This document shows positions 28,022-38,133 of a stretch of DNA of 64,000 bases, in pieces (the stretch's first letter is position 1; each line of letters starts with the position of its first letter). A program made the translations under genes and the position numbers. The notes beneath the pieces are model-generated. The model was given only the letters and a program-made list of their open reading frames with translations, was not told the origin of the DNA and did no database searches. The DNA is from Dehalococcoidales bacterium (GTDB lineage: Bacteria; Chloroflexota; Dehalococcoidia; Lucifugimonadales; Lucifugimonadaceae): NCBI GenBank assembly GCA_009937255.1, contig JAACCT010000037.1, positions 1 to 64,000 on the forward strand, written 5' to 3'.

Positions 28022-28063
28022 AAAATCAATCAACTCCAAAGATTATTGGGGTTGATTGATTTT
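28022..28063 (+). terminator. Rho-independent-type terminator after the dehydrogenase
   Basis: 16-bp stem (AAAATCAATCAACTCC / GGGGTTGATTGATTTT, one G-T wobble) with a 10-nt loop, 9 nt after the stop; the T-run is inside the right arm. It may also serve the convergent 28.1-kb gene. Confidence 0.85.
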
Positions 28064-28098
28064 AAAATTACCGAAAACTTATAAAAATAATTTTTATA

Positions 28099-28419
28099 TT
28101 AATCAATACCTTCCCAAAATTCTACCCAACTTCCAGGACCATCTGATTTATCAACTAATTCGTTAAGTTTTGAGTATGATTCAGATTTTGGAATTTGGTT
28201 ACCTTTTCTGTAAGGAGAATCAATTATATCGGCTGTCCACTGCATATATACTCTGTTTAATTCATCTTTAGGACTAGGAAGAGTTCCTCCATTAAAATAA
28301 ATCATTGATTTGGACCTTGGCCCAGCACTAGAATATTCAGTAGCAATTTCTTTGACTAATTCAGCTGCTTTCCTAGCTTGACCATTCTGTACTTTCCATA
28401 CTCTTCTAATATGATACAT
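28099..28419 (-). CDS. Conserved hypothetical protein, 106 aa
   Basis: I do not recognise a family. The protein starts MYHIRRVWKVQNGQARKAAELVKEIA, a beta strand followed by an amphipathic helix, then another strand set, and ends PGSWVEFWEGID. The strand-helix-strand rhythm and size recall dimeric alpha/beta-barrel (ABM-like) proteins, but no signature proves it. No signal peptide or membrane segment. The ATG has AAAGAGG upstream. It lies 51 nt downstream of the Nudix gene on the same strand. Confidence 0.7.
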   Translation of the reverse strand: MYHIRRVWKVQNGQARKAAELVKEIATEYSSAGPRSKSMIYFNGGTLPSPKDELNRVYMQWTADIIDSPYRKGNQIPKSESYSKLNELVDKSDGPGSWVEFWEGID

Positions 28420-28470
28420 TTTTACCTCTTTAAATATTTGAATATATAATTATCTGAAGTTATTATATAT

Positions 28471-28944
28471 TCAATTTGAATTATTAACTATTTTTATAGC
28501 ATCAACACCTAACTTAATTACATCATCAGGTGGAGATTTTAATAATCCATTTTTATTAATAAGTTTTTTTTCAGATAAGAGTTCTTGAGTTGTAACCCAA
28601 ATCCAATCATCAGACAGAGATGTTTTTCCTGAAGTTGGAATAGCAAAATAAATAAAATCTATGTGTTCATGGTTTCCAATTTTTTTATCAAATACTGATT
28701 CAATCAATATTGCTTCTGGAACAGGGATGTTTGTTAAGTGATCAAAAGAATATCTAGATTTTGTTAAAATTTCAACTTCGATACCCATTTCTTCCTTAAC
28801 TTCTCTTAATCCAGCTTCTACAGGAGTTTCATTTTTATCTATGTGACCACCAGCTGGCAACCACTCTTCAACCTTATTATGCCAATGCAAAGCAATTTTA
28901 CTTTTATATATTACAAATATTGTAGCTGTGAAATGTTTTATCAT
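28471..28944 (-). CDS. Nudix hydrolase
   Basis: 157 aa. The Nudix box is complete: GGHIDKNETPVEAGLREVKEEMG (residues about 32-54), fitting GX5EX7REUXEEXGU, with metal-binding glutamates in REVKEE. Substrate cannot be read from the sequence; nucleotide or isoprenoid diphosphates are possible. Upstream lies the unexplained two-hairpin element, which would be in its 5' leader if the gene is transcribed from beyond 29.07 kb. Confidence 0.9.
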   Translation of the reverse strand: MIKHFTATIFVIYKSKIALHWHNKVEEWLPAGGHIDKNETPVEAGLREVKEEMGIEVEILTKSRYSFDHLTNIPVPEAILIESVFDKKIGNHEHIDFIYFAIPTSGKTSLSDDWIWVTTQELLSEKKLINKNGLLKSPPDDVIKLGVDAIKIVNNSN

Positions 28945-28970
28945 TTTAAAATCTTAAGGCCTCTTAATTA

Positions 28971-29027
28971 ACTAAGGGTGAAATTATCGGGTAAGGAGTT
29001 TCCTTACCGGATAATTTCACCCTTAGT
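28971..29027. repeat. 27-bp near-perfect hairpin
   Basis: Arms 28971-28997 and 29001-29027 match at 26 of 27 positions around a 3-nt centre (GTT). Neither flank carries a T-run, so it is not an ordinary terminator. Candidate small structured RNA, cruciform, or remnant of a hairpin-type mobile repeat. Confidence 0.85.
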
Positions 29028-29028
29028 G

Positions 29029-29070
29029 GAGGTATCTTAACCTTCTGGGCGCCCTAAGTTAGGACACCTC
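29029..29070. repeat. Second long imperfect hairpin centred on GGGCGCCC
   Basis: Outer pairs GAGGT/ACCTC continue through a stem of about 15 positions with two wobble pairs and one mismatch, around the palindrome GGGCGCCC. It starts 1 nt after the first hairpin, so the two probably act together. The GAGG of its left arm could alternatively pair with CCTC at 28960-28963 beyond hairpin 1. Confidence 0.75.
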
Positions 29071-29275
29071 GCTTATCATTAATATCCAATTTAAAATATC
29101 CTCCTTTCATTTAACTAGTTTATATTTCATGATGTTTTTCAACATCTAATTAAATGATAAAGCGAAAATAGAATAAATTCAATATATTTTTAATTCAATA
29201 AATTACCTAGATAATTATTTTATAGGAAATTTATATGTAGTATCTTTAAAATAATCAAACATATAAATATACACA

Positions 29276-30130
29276 GTGAACATAGAAGAATTTAATTTAA
29301 ATATACCTTTAGCAAGTTATAAAAATAGCCATTTTATAAGTATTTTAAGACCATGGATAAATGTAGGGAATGTTGGTCATAATGCAATAAGCAGATTAGT
29401 AAAAATTTTCGATTTAGAAGAGATCGGTAGGCTAAAAAAGCCTAGTAAGTATTATGATATGACTAGATATAGACCTGAAATTTTAGAAGAAAATGGGGAA
29501 AGAAAAGTTAGAGTTCCAAATACTGTAATATTTGGAAATAAAATTCCATCAGATAGAAATATTTTCCTTTTATATATGCTTGAACCTCATAATTATGCTG
29601 AAGATTACAATGACGCATTTATTGATTTAATAAAAAAACTAAATGGACAACGTTATACATCTATAGGAGGTATGTTTGACTCTGTTCCACACACAAGACC
29701 TCTACCAGTAACAGGCAGTTACAAAGGATGGATACCTCCTAGTCCTTTAGACCAAACATTAAAGAGAAAATCAAATTATGTCGGACCTACTAGTATGACT
29801 TCTCAACTTTCTCAGATATTAAGTAAAGAATTTTCAATAGAAACTTTATCTTTAATGGTACATATACCACTTTATATTAAGCTTGAAGACGATTTTTTAG
29901 CAACATATCGCTTATTAGAAACTTTATCAAAAATTTATAATTATCCAATAGATTTACCGGAAAGAGAAAAAGGTGAAAAACAATATAAAGAAATTCATAA
30001 AAATTTAGATGGAAATAGCCAAGTTACAGATTTAATAAAACAATTTGAGGCAAATGAAAAATTAAATAATGATGAATTAGGCCTATCTCCTAAAATTGAA
30101 GATTTCCTGAAAGATTTAGAAGATAATTAG
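29276..30130 (+). CDS. PAC2 family protein
   Basis: 284 aa. The PAC2 (proteasome-assembly-chaperone-like, ATP-grasp-associated) pattern is seen as FISILRPWINVGNVGHNAISRLV at the start, then GQRYTSIGGMFDSVPHTRPLPVTGSYKG, the family's G-x-D-x-x-P-H-T-R-P motif, and later VHIPLYIKLEDDFLATYRLLETLSKI. Function of bacterial members is poorly known. GTG start; no strong ribosome site seen. It converges with the aminopeptidase gene, overlapping it by 4 nt. Confidence 0.85.
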   Translation: MNIEEFNLNIPLASYKNSHFISILRPWINVGNVGHNAISRLVKIFDLEEIGRLKKPSKYYDMTRYRPEILEENGERKVRVPNTVIFGNKIPSDRNIFLLYMLEPHNYAEDYNDAFIDLIKKLNGQRYTSIGGMFDSVPHTRPLPVTGSYKGWIPPSPLDQTLKRKSNYVGPTSMTSQLSQILSKEFSIETLSLMVHIPLYIKLEDDFLATYRLLETLSKIYNYPIDLPEREKGEKQYKEIHKNLDGNSQVTDLIKQFEANEKLNNDELGLSPKIEDFLKDLEDN

Positions 30131-32658
30131 ATTCTTTCTCTGAGCCTTACATTTATTTCTAATTTTTCTAGGTGTTGATCTAACTGTAGTTTACCTTGTT
30201 TAATTTTATTTGGATCTTCAAAAAACTTCTTAATTTCTATCAAATATTTTCTATGATTCAATGCTCTGATACCAGATAACATTCTAACAATAGAGTTTTC
30301 AGGGAATTTCTTTGTTAATATTTCCCAATTATTAGATATAAATAACCATGTCATCCAACCATTTGTCTCATTATTTAAAGCTGAAGCTAATAAGTAAGGT
30401 GAATCTTGAGATCTTATTTTATCTTCAAGGATAAACGTAAAAAGTTTATTTATATTTTGTTCATCTTGAAACAAAGCTAAAGATCTTTGGAATCTGACTT
30501 CATCCTGTGGAGTTTTAGCATTTTCCATCAAATTAACAAATTTATCAAAAACTTCTTTATCCCCAAAAAAGGCATTTATAGAAATAACACTAGAAATAAT
30601 ATCTGGTTCAAAGTTTTGTTTTTTGTGATTAACATAATTATCAAAAATTTGACCTGAAAGATTTATTACATTTTCATCTTTTATAATTATGCAAAGAGCT
30701 CTAAAAGAAATTGCTAAAGATTGTATTTCTCTTATAGATCTATTAGATAAATTTAAAAGTTTATTATAGGAATTTTCAAAAATTATTTTTACTACTTTAT
30801 GGATAATATTTTTATTTTTATAAGATCTATTTAAACTAGCTAAACATGAATATAATAAGCCTAAAATATCTGGGTCAAGTTCATCTTTAAAGCTTTCACA
30901 AAATTCTATAAATTCTTCAGGATTTTTTGATCCATTTAATACTAAACTCCAATAATCATCAATTAAGGAATATTTTTCTTCAGAGGTATAATTTTTAGTT
31001 AATATTCGATTAGATTTAAAATCGTTATTAACTCTATAAAAGCCATATGCATTTGAATTTAATAAAATTTCATTCGGTATTATTGGCAATGAAATATTAT
31101 CACTTTTTTTATCAAGGAGAAATTTATGAGATTTATATTCATTATTTTCTTTATATTTAATAAAAATAGGGATTCCCCAAATTGTATTATTTTCTGAATC
31201 TTCAATATATTTAAATATTTTTTGATTGATATTTAAGGAATTGTTTTTAAAAGAATAAGAAATTATAGGATGACCAGGCTGAAAAATCCAAGTATCCATA
31301 ATTTTTTTTACAGGTAATATTGAAATTTTTTCTAATGAATCCCATAAATCATCTGTTTCAGTATTACCATAAGAATGTTTAGTTAAATAATGAGAAACTC
31401 CATCTCTAAATAAATTTTCTCCTAAGAATTGTTCTAACATCCTAAGTATAGACCCTCCTTTTTCGTAAGTTATTAAATCAAACATTCCATCAGCATCAGT
31501 AGGAGAAATAACTGGATATTCAATAGGTCTGGTAGAACTAAGTGAATCTATATCCATTGCCATAGATTTTTCTAGAGAAAATTGAGCCCATCTATCCCAA
31601 TCTTTATTGTAATCAGCAACAGCTTTGGTTGCCATAAAAGTTGCAAATGCCTCATTTAACCAAATGCCATTCCACCATTTCATTGTAACTAAGTCTCCAA
31701 ACCACATATGAGCTATTTCATGACATATAACATCTGCAATTCTGATCAATTCATTTGAAGTAGCCTGATCAGTATCGACCAACAGTAGTGCCTCTCTGTA
31801 GGTAATACATCCTAGATTTTCCATCGCACCAAAAGCAAAATCAGGTACGGCAATCATATCTAATTTATCACCAGGATAAGGTATCTTATAATATTTTGAA
31901 AAATAATCTAAAGCATATTCTCCAAGTTCAAGAGCAAAGTCACATAAATGCCCCTTGCCTATGGGATAAATAATTCTTAAGTTTGTTCCATTCACATTAA
32001 TTTCTTTAGAAGCTTCAAATGGACCAACTATAAATGCTACTAAATAAGTAGACATAGGAATAGTGTCATGAAATTCTACTTTTTTTAAAGTTTTTCCTTC
32101 AGATTTTAGATATTCGTCATCAATACTTTTTTCAGCTGCATTAGAAACACAAAATAATTCATTCTCTAAAATAAGAGATACTGAAAATACAGATTTATAT
32201 TCTGGTTCATCAAAACAAGGAAAAGCTCTTCTAGCATCAGTTGACTCGAATTGAGTAGTTGCAATAGATTGAATATTACCATTATGATCTTTAAAACTAG
32301 AATGATAAAAGCCTCTTAATTTATCATTTAATATTCCAGAAAATCCTATACTTAAAGAGTATTCACCTATAGAAATTGGTTTTTCAAAATTAATAGACAT
32401 AATTTCATAATCATTATCTATATTCCAAGAAATAGAATTATCTATTTCTGCAGAATTTTTTTTCAAAATAATCGTCTTAATTTCTAAATCAGCAACATTT
32501 ATTGAAATGTTTTTAGATTCTTCCAAAATATTTAATAAAATTTCAACTTTACCTTCAAAAGCCTTAGCTTCTAAATCTGGATGCAATTCTATTTTATACT
32601 TTGTAGGTGATGCATTTTTTGGTAATCTAAACTTTTTTTTATCTAACATTTGACTCAT
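30127..32658 (-). CDS. pepN: M1 family zinc aminopeptidase
   Basis: 843 aa, cytosolic (no signal peptide). Seen: the N-terminal beta domain (LPKNASPTKYKIELHPDLEAKAFEGKV), the exopeptidase motif FGAMENLGCITYRE, the zinc site HEIAHMWFGDLVTMKWWNGIWLNEAFATF (HExxH with the third ligand E), and a downstream tyrosine region TYEKGGSILRMLEQFLGE; the last 300 residues form the helical C-terminal domain. Closer in layout to eukaryotic-type/ERAP-like M1 enzymes than to E. coli PepN, so the symbol denotes the family only. Its start is 122 nt from divergent ilvD. Confidence 0.93.
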   Translation of the reverse strand: MSQMLDKKKFRLPKNASPTKYKIELHPDLEAKAFEGKVEILLNILEESKNISINVADLEIKTIILKKNSAEIDNSISWNIDNDYEIMSINFEKPISIGEYSLSIGFSGILNDKLRGFYHSSFKDHNGNIQSIATTQFESTDARRAFPCFDEPEYKSVFSVSLILENELFCVSNAAEKSIDDEYLKSEGKTLKKVEFHDTIPMSTYLVAFIVGPFEASKEINVNGTNLRIIYPIGKGHLCDFALELGEYALDYFSKYYKIPYPGDKLDMIAVPDFAFGAMENLGCITYREALLLVDTDQATSNELIRIADVICHEIAHMWFGDLVTMKWWNGIWLNEAFATFMATKAVADYNKDWDRWAQFSLEKSMAMDIDSLSSTRPIEYPVISPTDADGMFDLITYEKGGSILRMLEQFLGENLFRDGVSHYLTKHSYGNTETDDLWDSLEKISILPVKKIMDTWIFQPGHPIISYSFKNNSLNINQKIFKYIEDSENNTIWGIPIFIKYKENNEYKSHKFLLDKKSDNISLPIIPNEILLNSNAYGFYRVNNDFKSNRILTKNYTSEEKYSLIDDYWSLVLNGSKNPEEFIEFCESFKDELDPDILGLLYSCLASLNRSYKNKNIIHKVVKIIFENSYNKLLNLSNRSIREIQSLAISFRALCIIIKDENVINLSGQIFDNYVNHKKQNFEPDIISSVISINAFFGDKEVFDKFVNLMENAKTPQDEVRFQRSLALFQDEQNINKLFTFILEDKIRSQDSPYLLASALNNETNGWMTWLFISNNWEILTKKFPENSIVRMLSGIRALNHRKYLIEIKKFFEDPNKIKQGKLQLDQHLEKLEINVRLRERI

Positions 32659-32691
32659 TAAAAAACTCCAAAAATATATAAATTCATGAAA

Positions 32692-32728
32692 TAGTATACT
32701 CTAACAGACAGGTTAGAGTTATATACTA
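32692..32728. promoter_or_regulatory. Inverted repeat in the pepN-ilvD divergent gap
   Basis: TAGTATA-CTCTAAC and GTTAGAG-tta-TATACTA pair as two 7-bp blocks around a 6-nt loop, with a 3-nt bulge in the right arm. By position it could be an operator or an RNA hairpin in the ilvD leader. It is not followed by a T-run. Confidence 0.55.
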
Positions 32729-32780
32729 CCTTAAAGATAATAAACATAAAATTAATTAATTCATATCTTTTGGAGAGAAC

Positions 32781-34481
32781 ATGAACAAGAAATTAAGAGA
32801 AAAAAGACAAATTGGTAAATGGCGTAGTTGGGAAACTACCGAGGGAGTCATAAGAGCTCCGCATAGATCAATGATGAGAGCTATGGGTTTAAATGATGAT
32901 GATATTAATGCGCCCTTTATAGGAGTTGCATCAACACATAATGAAGTAACTCCTTGTAATTCAGGAATTAAACCTTTAGTAGATTCTGTAAAAAAAGGAA
33001 TAAATTATTCGAAAGGGACTCCTTTTGAGTTTGGGACTATAACAGTATCAGATGCTATTTCAATGGGAACTGAAGGAATGAAAGGTTCATTAGTATCTAG
33101 AGAAATTATTGCCGATTCAATTGAAACTGTTTGTTTTGCAGAAAGATACGATGGTTTAGTAGCTGTGGCTGGATGTGATAAATCTTTGCCAGGAGCAATG
33201 ATGGCTATGGCAAGACTAGATATTCCTAGTGTTTTTGTATATGGAGGATCAATACTACCAGGGAACTTAAATGGAGAAGATCTTACAATTATTAGTGCCT
33301 TCGAAGCTGTAGGGAGAAGGCAATCTGGCGAAATTACGGATAAAGAATTATATGATATAGAAACTCATGCTTGCCCTGGAACAGGATCATGTGGAGGAAT
33401 GTTTACTGCAAATACAATGTCTAGTATAGGAGAAGCATTAGGGTTAAGTCTTCCCGGATCTGCTTCTGAAGCTAATGTTGATCAAAGAAAAGTATCATCT
33501 TCAAGAGATGCAGGTATGGCTGTTATGAATTTAGTAAGAAAAAATATTAGACCATCTGATATTTTAACTAAAAAAGCATTTGAAAATGCTGTTACGTTAG
33601 TTGTCGCTATGGGAGGATCTACTAATACTGCATTACACCTTCCAGCAATAGCAAGTGAGATGGGTGTAAAGCTAACCTTAAAAGATATACATAATATTTC
33701 AATGAAAACTCCTTTATTAGCAGATTTAAAACCTGGCGGTAAATATGTGATGTTAGATTTAGATAAAGTTGGAGGAGTTCCGCTTGTAATGAAGAGATTA
33801 TTAGAAGCAGGCTTAATTCATGGAGATGAACTAACTGTTACTGGTAAAACTATAAGAGAAAATTTAAAGCATGTAGATATAAATATTGGAGAAAATAACA
33901 TAGTCAGACATATTGATAGTCCTATTTCTAAAACAGGAGGACTAGTAACATTATTCGGTAATCTAGCTACAGATGGCTGTGTATTAAAAGTTGCAGGCCA
34001 TGATTTTGGTAAAAAATTTACAGGTCCAGCAAAGGTATTTGACCAAGAAGAAGAAGCAATGGAGGCTTTGAAAAAAAGAGAAATAAAAGCTGGAGATGTA
34101 GTAATAATTAGGTATGAAGGGCCGAAAGGAGGTCCGGGTATGAGGGAAATGTTATCAATTACAGGCGCTTTAGTAGGACAAGGATTAAGTGAAAGTGTTT
34201 ATCTAATTACAGATGGAAGATTTTCAGGAGGATCTACTGGTGCTATAATAGGACATCTTGGTCCTGAAGCAGCTTTGGGTGGACCTATAGCTGCTGTAGA
34301 AAATGGAGATGAAATAGAAATAAATTTAGATAAATTTGAACTAAATTTGAAAGTTTCTTCAGAAATAATTAATAAAAGATTAGCAAATTGGAAACCTAGA
34401 AAGCCTTTATATGAAAGAGGCACTTTAGGAAAATACATAAAACTAGTTCAGCCAGCTTCTGAAGGAGCTGTTACTAGATAA
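32781..34481 (+). CDS. ilvD: Dihydroxy-acid dehydratase
   Basis: Fe-S enzyme of valine, isoleucine and pantothenate synthesis. 566 aa, standard. Seen: cysteine motifs [18 protein letters not shown] and [22 protein letters not shown], the substrate loop [27 protein letters not shown], and [12 protein letters not shown]. The cofactor is assembled by SUF genes such as those at 48-52 kb. ATG preceded by TTGGAGAG. No other branched-chain genes are adjacent; a hairpin lies upstream in the divergent gap. Confidence 0.97.
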   Translation: MNKKLREKRQIGKWRSWETTEGVIRAPHRSMMRAMGLNDDDINAPFIGVASTHNEVTPCNSGIKPLVDSVKKGINYSKGTPFEFGTITVSDAISMGTEGMKGSLVSREIIADSIETVCFAERYDGLVAVAGCDKSLPGAMMAMARLDIPSVFVYGGSILPGNLNGEDLTIISAFEAVGRRQSGEITDKELYDIETHACPGTGSCGGMFTANTMSSIGEALGLSLPGSASEANVDQRKVSSSRDAGMAVMNLVRKNIRPSDILTKKAFENAVTLVVAMGGSTNTALHLPAIASEMGVKLTLKDIHNISMKTPLLADLKPGGKYVMLDLDKVGGVPLVMKRLLEAGLIHGDELTVTGKTIRENLKHVDINIGENNIVRHIDSPISKTGGLVTLFGNLATDGCVLKVAGHDFGKKFTGPAKVFDQEEEAMEALKKREIKAGDVVIIRYEGPKGGPGMREMLSITGALVGQGLSESVYLITDGRFSGGSTGAIIGHLGPEAALGGPIAAVENGDEIEINLDKFELNLKVSSEIINKRLANWKPRKPLYERGTLGKYIKLVQPASEGAVTR

Positions 34482-35838
34482 TTGGTTTACATAATTCCCA
34501 AATGACACCCAACATAGTTTGTGTAGAACTTACTAAAGACTTAACACCATAGTTTTCGTTTGTTCCATGAACATTTTCTAAATTAGGGTTATCATCAGGG
34601 TGAGTTCCTCTAAATCCGTATGTTATAACTCCAAGTTCTCTAGTAAATCTCGAATCTGTAAATCCATTAGAAACAGAAGGAATCCATTGAATATCATCTC
34701 TTTCAACACTTCTAGATTGAGATATTTTTATAGCCTCAAGTAATTCTGTTTGAAAAGGAGAGGAATTGGGTTTTGCCATATAGTCAATTTCATAAGAAAT
34801 ATCTTCAATATTACTAAAAATTTCATCTAATTGTTCTTTTACATCACTTTCGGTTTGATTAGGTAAACTTCTTACATCTAAAACAAGTTGAATACTTTCA
34901 GGTACAGAATTTGACTTTATTCCTCCTTTTATTATTGTTGGAGTTATTGTCATTCTTGATAGTGCTTTTAATAAAGAACCTAGACTTTCATTTTTTTCAT
35001 AAGCTTCTTCAATAATAATTTCTAAATTTTCTACAGAGGGTTTAGTTTCAATTCCAAATAAATTCAAGTAGCTAAATATATCTGTTGAGCAATCAAGGTC
35101 TGGAGTATAGTCTAAAATTTTTTGTATTGCTTTTGCAGTTGAACCCATCGCATTTTTACCTAACCAAGGAACTGAAGCATGAGAACTTTCTCCTTTTATT
35201 TTTATATTAATCTCAAGCCTACCTTTTTCGCCAGTTCCTAATAAATAATATAAATTTTTACCTATAGTTACTGGAGAACCTCCACCTTCATTAATAGCAT
35301 ATTTAAATCTTATTTCTTCAGGATGATTTTCTGCTAACCATCCAAATCCATATCTTCCTCCATGTGCTTCATCAGATCCACAAGCTAAGGTAAAGTTTTC
35401 TTGAAATTTTATTTCATTTTCAGCTAATATAGACATCGCCATCATTTGAGATGCCAGTAAACCTTTACAATCAGAAGATCCTCTTCCCCATATTCTTCCT
35501 TCAGAAAGTTTTGCACTGAAAGGATCGCTTTCCCATTTATCATAATTTTCAACCGGAACTACATCTGAGTGTGACATTAAGAGTAATTTTTTTTCATTAC
35601 CTGAATAAGGATATTTAGAAATCAAGTTACCTCGTTCTTTATCTCTAGAAAAAACATTTGAACTGATTTTATATTTTTTTAACCAATCGGAACAAAATTT
35701 TGTAACTTCAGTTTCATTGCCAGTAGGCATATAACCAGAATTTACTGATTGAATTTTAATTAAATTTTGATGTAATTCAATTAAATCATCGAGTTTATCA
35801 TCAACTTCTAAAAGTAAGTTATTTACATCATTTATCAT
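34474..35838 (-). CDS. M20 family metallopeptidase (ArgE/DapE/CPG2-like)
   Basis: 454 aa, cytosolic. Seen: the first metal His in [25 protein letters not shown], then [19 protein letters not shown] (bridging Asp), the catalytic-Glu segment [13 protein letters not shown], and a dimerisation domain around [20 protein letters not shown]. Substrate unassigned; amino-acyl or peptide amidohydrolases share this layout. It overlaps convergent ilvD by 8 nt and the upstream LLM oxidoreductase gene by 4 nt, so it is cotranslated with the latter. Confidence 0.9.
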   Translation of the reverse strand: MINDVNNLLLEVDDKLDDLIELHQNLIKIQSVNSGYMPTGNETEVTKFCSDWLKKYKISSNVFSRDKERGNLISKYPYSGNEKKLLLMSHSDVVPVENYDKWESDPFSAKLSEGRIWGRGSSDCKGLLASQMMAMSILAENEIKFQENFTLACGSDEAHGGRYGFGWLAENHPEEIRFKYAINEGGGSPVTIGKNLYYLLGTGEKGRLEINIKIKGESSHASVPWLGKNAMGSTAKAIQKILDYTPDLDCSTDIFSYLNLFGIETKPSVENLEIIIEEAYEKNESLGSLLKALSRMTITPTIIKGGIKSNSVPESIQLVLDVRSLPNQTESDVKEQLDEIFSNIEDISYEIDYMAKPNSSPFQTELLEAIKISQSRSVERDDIQWIPSVSNGFTDSRFTRELGVITYGFRGTHPDDNPNLENVHGTNENYGVKSLVSSTQTMLGVIWELCKPII

Positions 35839-37010
35839 CTGTTTAAGTGTAGGTTAGATTTATGTTTTTCCAAACTGGGACTTTTTTCTTTAGAGGATAA
35901 TGAAGGTATATTGTTATCTTTTCTGTCCTTTACTGTAATATCCCAAGCTTTTTTTAATGATTTAGTATGACCTTTAAATTCAGGCATAACATATCTTGCA
36001 AAAAGTTCCAAAGAATTATTTATTGAATGTTTATTGGTCCATTCATGAGTAGTAAGCATTAAACCTCCTAATCCATCTGCTTTATCATTAAGTTCATTGA
36101 TTTTCACAATAGCCTCTTCCGGAGTTCCAACTATCCAGTTTCTTTGCTTCACAATTTCTTTAGCAGTTAAAGAATATGGATCTTGATCTTTATCTATTAA
36201 CCAGCTATCAGCTCCACCAATAATATAAAAATACTCATGAATATCTCTTTCAATTGCTTTTTCTACTTCGTCCCAAGCTTGTTTGTTTGTCTCAGCTAAA
36301 TGAACGTAGGTGACTAATCTCCAATCATCTTTGATTGGGTTTGTACCAATTCTATTAGATATTTCTTCCATTTTTTTCCATTGTTTTGACCAGTGTATAG
36401 AATTTGGTGGAGTATTTTCATTACTTAATGACCATAATTGCATATCGTACATCGATGCAAATTCTAATGAACGTTCAGAACCAACAGATGCTGTTGCAAA
36501 TGGCAATCTTGGTTGTTGATATGACTTCAATTGTAAAAACATATTTTTTATATCCCAATATTTTCCCTTGAAATTAATGGGGTCTTCAGAAGTTAATAAC
36601 AAATCTATTATTTTCATAGATTCTCTCATCATAGGATTAAGATCTTGAGAAGGGATATTATATAGTTTGACATCAGGAGGCAAACTACATGGTCCAACTC
36701 CTAAAACTGCCCTTCCTTCAGTCAATTGATCAAGAAACGCAAATCTTTCTGCAACATTAAAAGGATGATGAAAAGGAAGACTAACTAATGAAGATCCTAA
36801 CTTAATTCTTGAAGCTGTAGCAGAAGCTTTAGATAAAATTAGCTCTGGAGAAGGAATATTTTCCCAAGCTGCTGTGTGGTGTTCACCTACAAAAAAACCA
36901 TCATAACCAAGATCATCTGCTAATTTAATTAATTCTATATCTCTTTTAAAAGCTAAAGATGGACTTTCATTAGGTAAATGTAAAGGCATTGAAAAAAAAG
37001 AAAACTTCAT
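35835..37010 (-). CDS. LLM-class flavin-dependent oxidoreductase
   Basis: 391 aa F420/FMN-type TIM barrel of the luciferase-like family. Seen: DDLGYDGFFVGEHH, IKLGSSLVSLPFHHPFNVAERFAFLDQLTEGRAVLGVGPCSLP, and late GTPEEAIVKINEL; these are the usual family segments. Substrate is not readable; monooxygenation of alkanals, terpenes or sulfonates is possible. Coupled by a 4-nt overlap to the M20 peptidase. SAR202 bacteria are known for expanded families of these enzymes, which is one reason for the taxonomic guess. Confidence 0.9.
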   Translation of the reverse strand: MKFSFFSMPLHLPNESPSLAFKRDIELIKLADDLGYDGFFVGEHHTAAWENIPSPELILSKASATASRIKLGSSLVSLPFHHPFNVAERFAFLDQLTEGRAVLGVGPCSLPPDVKLYNIPSQDLNPMMRESMKIIDLLLTSEDPINFKGKYWDIKNMFLQLKSYQQPRLPFATASVGSERSLEFASMYDMQLWSLSNENTPPNSIHWSKQWKKMEEISNRIGTNPIKDDWRLVTYVHLAETNKQAWDEVEKAIERDIHEYFYIIGGADSWLIDKDQDPYSLTAKEIVKQRNWIVGTPEEAIVKINELNDKADGLGGLMLTTHEWTNKHSINNSLELFARYVMPEFKGHTKSLKKAWDITVKDRKDNNIPSLSSKEKSPSLEKHKSNLHLNR

Positions 37011-37095
37011 ATTATCCTCTCATTATGTAAATTATGTAAAATGCTATAAATTTTGATATTGATTATAATTCATTAAAGAAAAAAAAAAATAATTT

Positions 37096-38133
37096 ATGAA
37101 AACCCTTACAAAGAAATTTTTATTACTAACAACATTTATTTATATATTATTACTTGTTTTATCTTGTAGTACTTATGATAAGACAAATATTTTAGCTGAA
37201 CAACAAATAGAAACTATTACAAGAATTGTACTAATAGAGCCTGGTAAATCACCAAACTATATATACATCACTGATCTCAATGTAATGTCTAGTAAACCAA
37301 AGTGGTCTCCAGACAGAAAAATATTTGCTTTCATTTCAGAGAAAAATAACTTAAAAGATTTATGGATAAGCGATGAAGATGGAATTTATACAAAAGTAAG
37401 TAATGATAGTTTTATGGAGGTTGAATCATTTGAATGGTCTCCAAATAGTAAAGAGATAGCTATAGAATACAAGTCCGTAGATAACTCAAGCAATATTTTT
37501 CTTTATACTTTAGAAAATAAAAACTTAATACCTATTACTAGATCAAATAAAATTGCTAAGTTAGGCACTTGGTCTCCAGATAATAAATGGATTACATATA
37601 CTATCGATAATTCTATATATATATCCAATCCTAAAGGAGTAAATGAAATTTATATATCTGAAGGAGAAAATCCAAAATGGAGTCCAAATGGTGAATATAT
37701 AGTTTTTACAAGAACAGAAAATAAACTTAAAAATTTATGGTTGTACAAAGATATTGATAAAGTTATAAAAGAAGTTGGAAAAGATAAACCTAATACTACT
37801 AATGAAAATAAATATATTGAAAAAATTCATAACAATAATGATATAAATATTATTGAATTTATATGGGTATATGGCGGGAATAAAATATTATATATAAGTG
37901 ATATAGAAAATAATAATGAAATTTATATTCACGAAATAAAAAATGGTCAAAATAAAAGATTGACTAATAATGAAGTTGATGAAAAAAATATCTCTTGGTC
38001 TGAAAAAAATAGAAGTATTCTTTTTACATCTGATGCTCATAGTAGAGCTGATATTTATAAAATGAAAGGTGATGGATCTGATCAAAGTATAATTTTGAAT
38101 TCAAATGAGAATTTTAATTATTTAGACTGGTAG
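37096..38133 (+). CDS. PD40/TolB-like beta-propeller lipoprotein
   Basis: 345 aa. Signal peptide with lipobox LLVLSC (Cys about residue 24), so it is probably lipid-anchored outside the membrane. The mature part repeats the PD40 (WD40-like) strand KWSPDRKIFAFISE, EWSPNSKEIAIEY, TWSPDNKWITYT, KWSPNGEYIVFTR, SWSEKNRSILFTSD about every 45-60 residues, giving a TolB-like propeller. Its role is unknown, possibly protein or ligand binding at the cell surface. An A-rich run precedes the ATG. Its 3' end overlaps the broken MFS gene by 20 nt in opposite orientation. Confidence 0.85.
   Translation: MKTLTKKFLLLTTFIYILLLVLSCSTYDKTNILAEQQIETITRIVLIEPGKSPNYIYITDLNVMSSKPKWSPDRKIFAFISEKNNLKDLWISDEDGIYTKVSNDSFMEVESFEWSPNSKEIAIEYKSVDNSSNIFLYTLENKNLIPITRSNKIAKLGTWSPDNKWITYTIDNSIYISNPKGVNEIYISEGENPKWSPNGEYIVFTRTENKLKNLWLYKDIDKVIKEVGKDKPNTTNENKYIEKIHNNNDINIIEFIWVYGGNKILYISDIENNNEIYIHEIKNGQNKRLTNNEVDEKNISWSEKNRSILFTSDAHSRADIYKMKGDGSDQSIILNSNENFNYLDW

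Larger units (their letters stand above)
28945..29275. other. 331-nt gene-free interval with a structured core
   Basis: The only gap above 300 nt. Bases 28971-29070 hold two consecutive hairpins that are visibly richer in G+C than the surroundings; 29071-29275 is plain AT-rich DNA in which I see no ORF, tRNA or further structure. It separates the minus-strand Nudix gene from the plus-strand PAC2 gene, so it must hold their promoters. Confidence 0.8.

Noticed and set aside
28951-29076. Integron attC site or riboswitch
   Set aside because: The core heptamers of attC are not present at the stem ends, and no TPP, T-box, SAM or other consensus is seen; kept as an unexplained hairpin pair.
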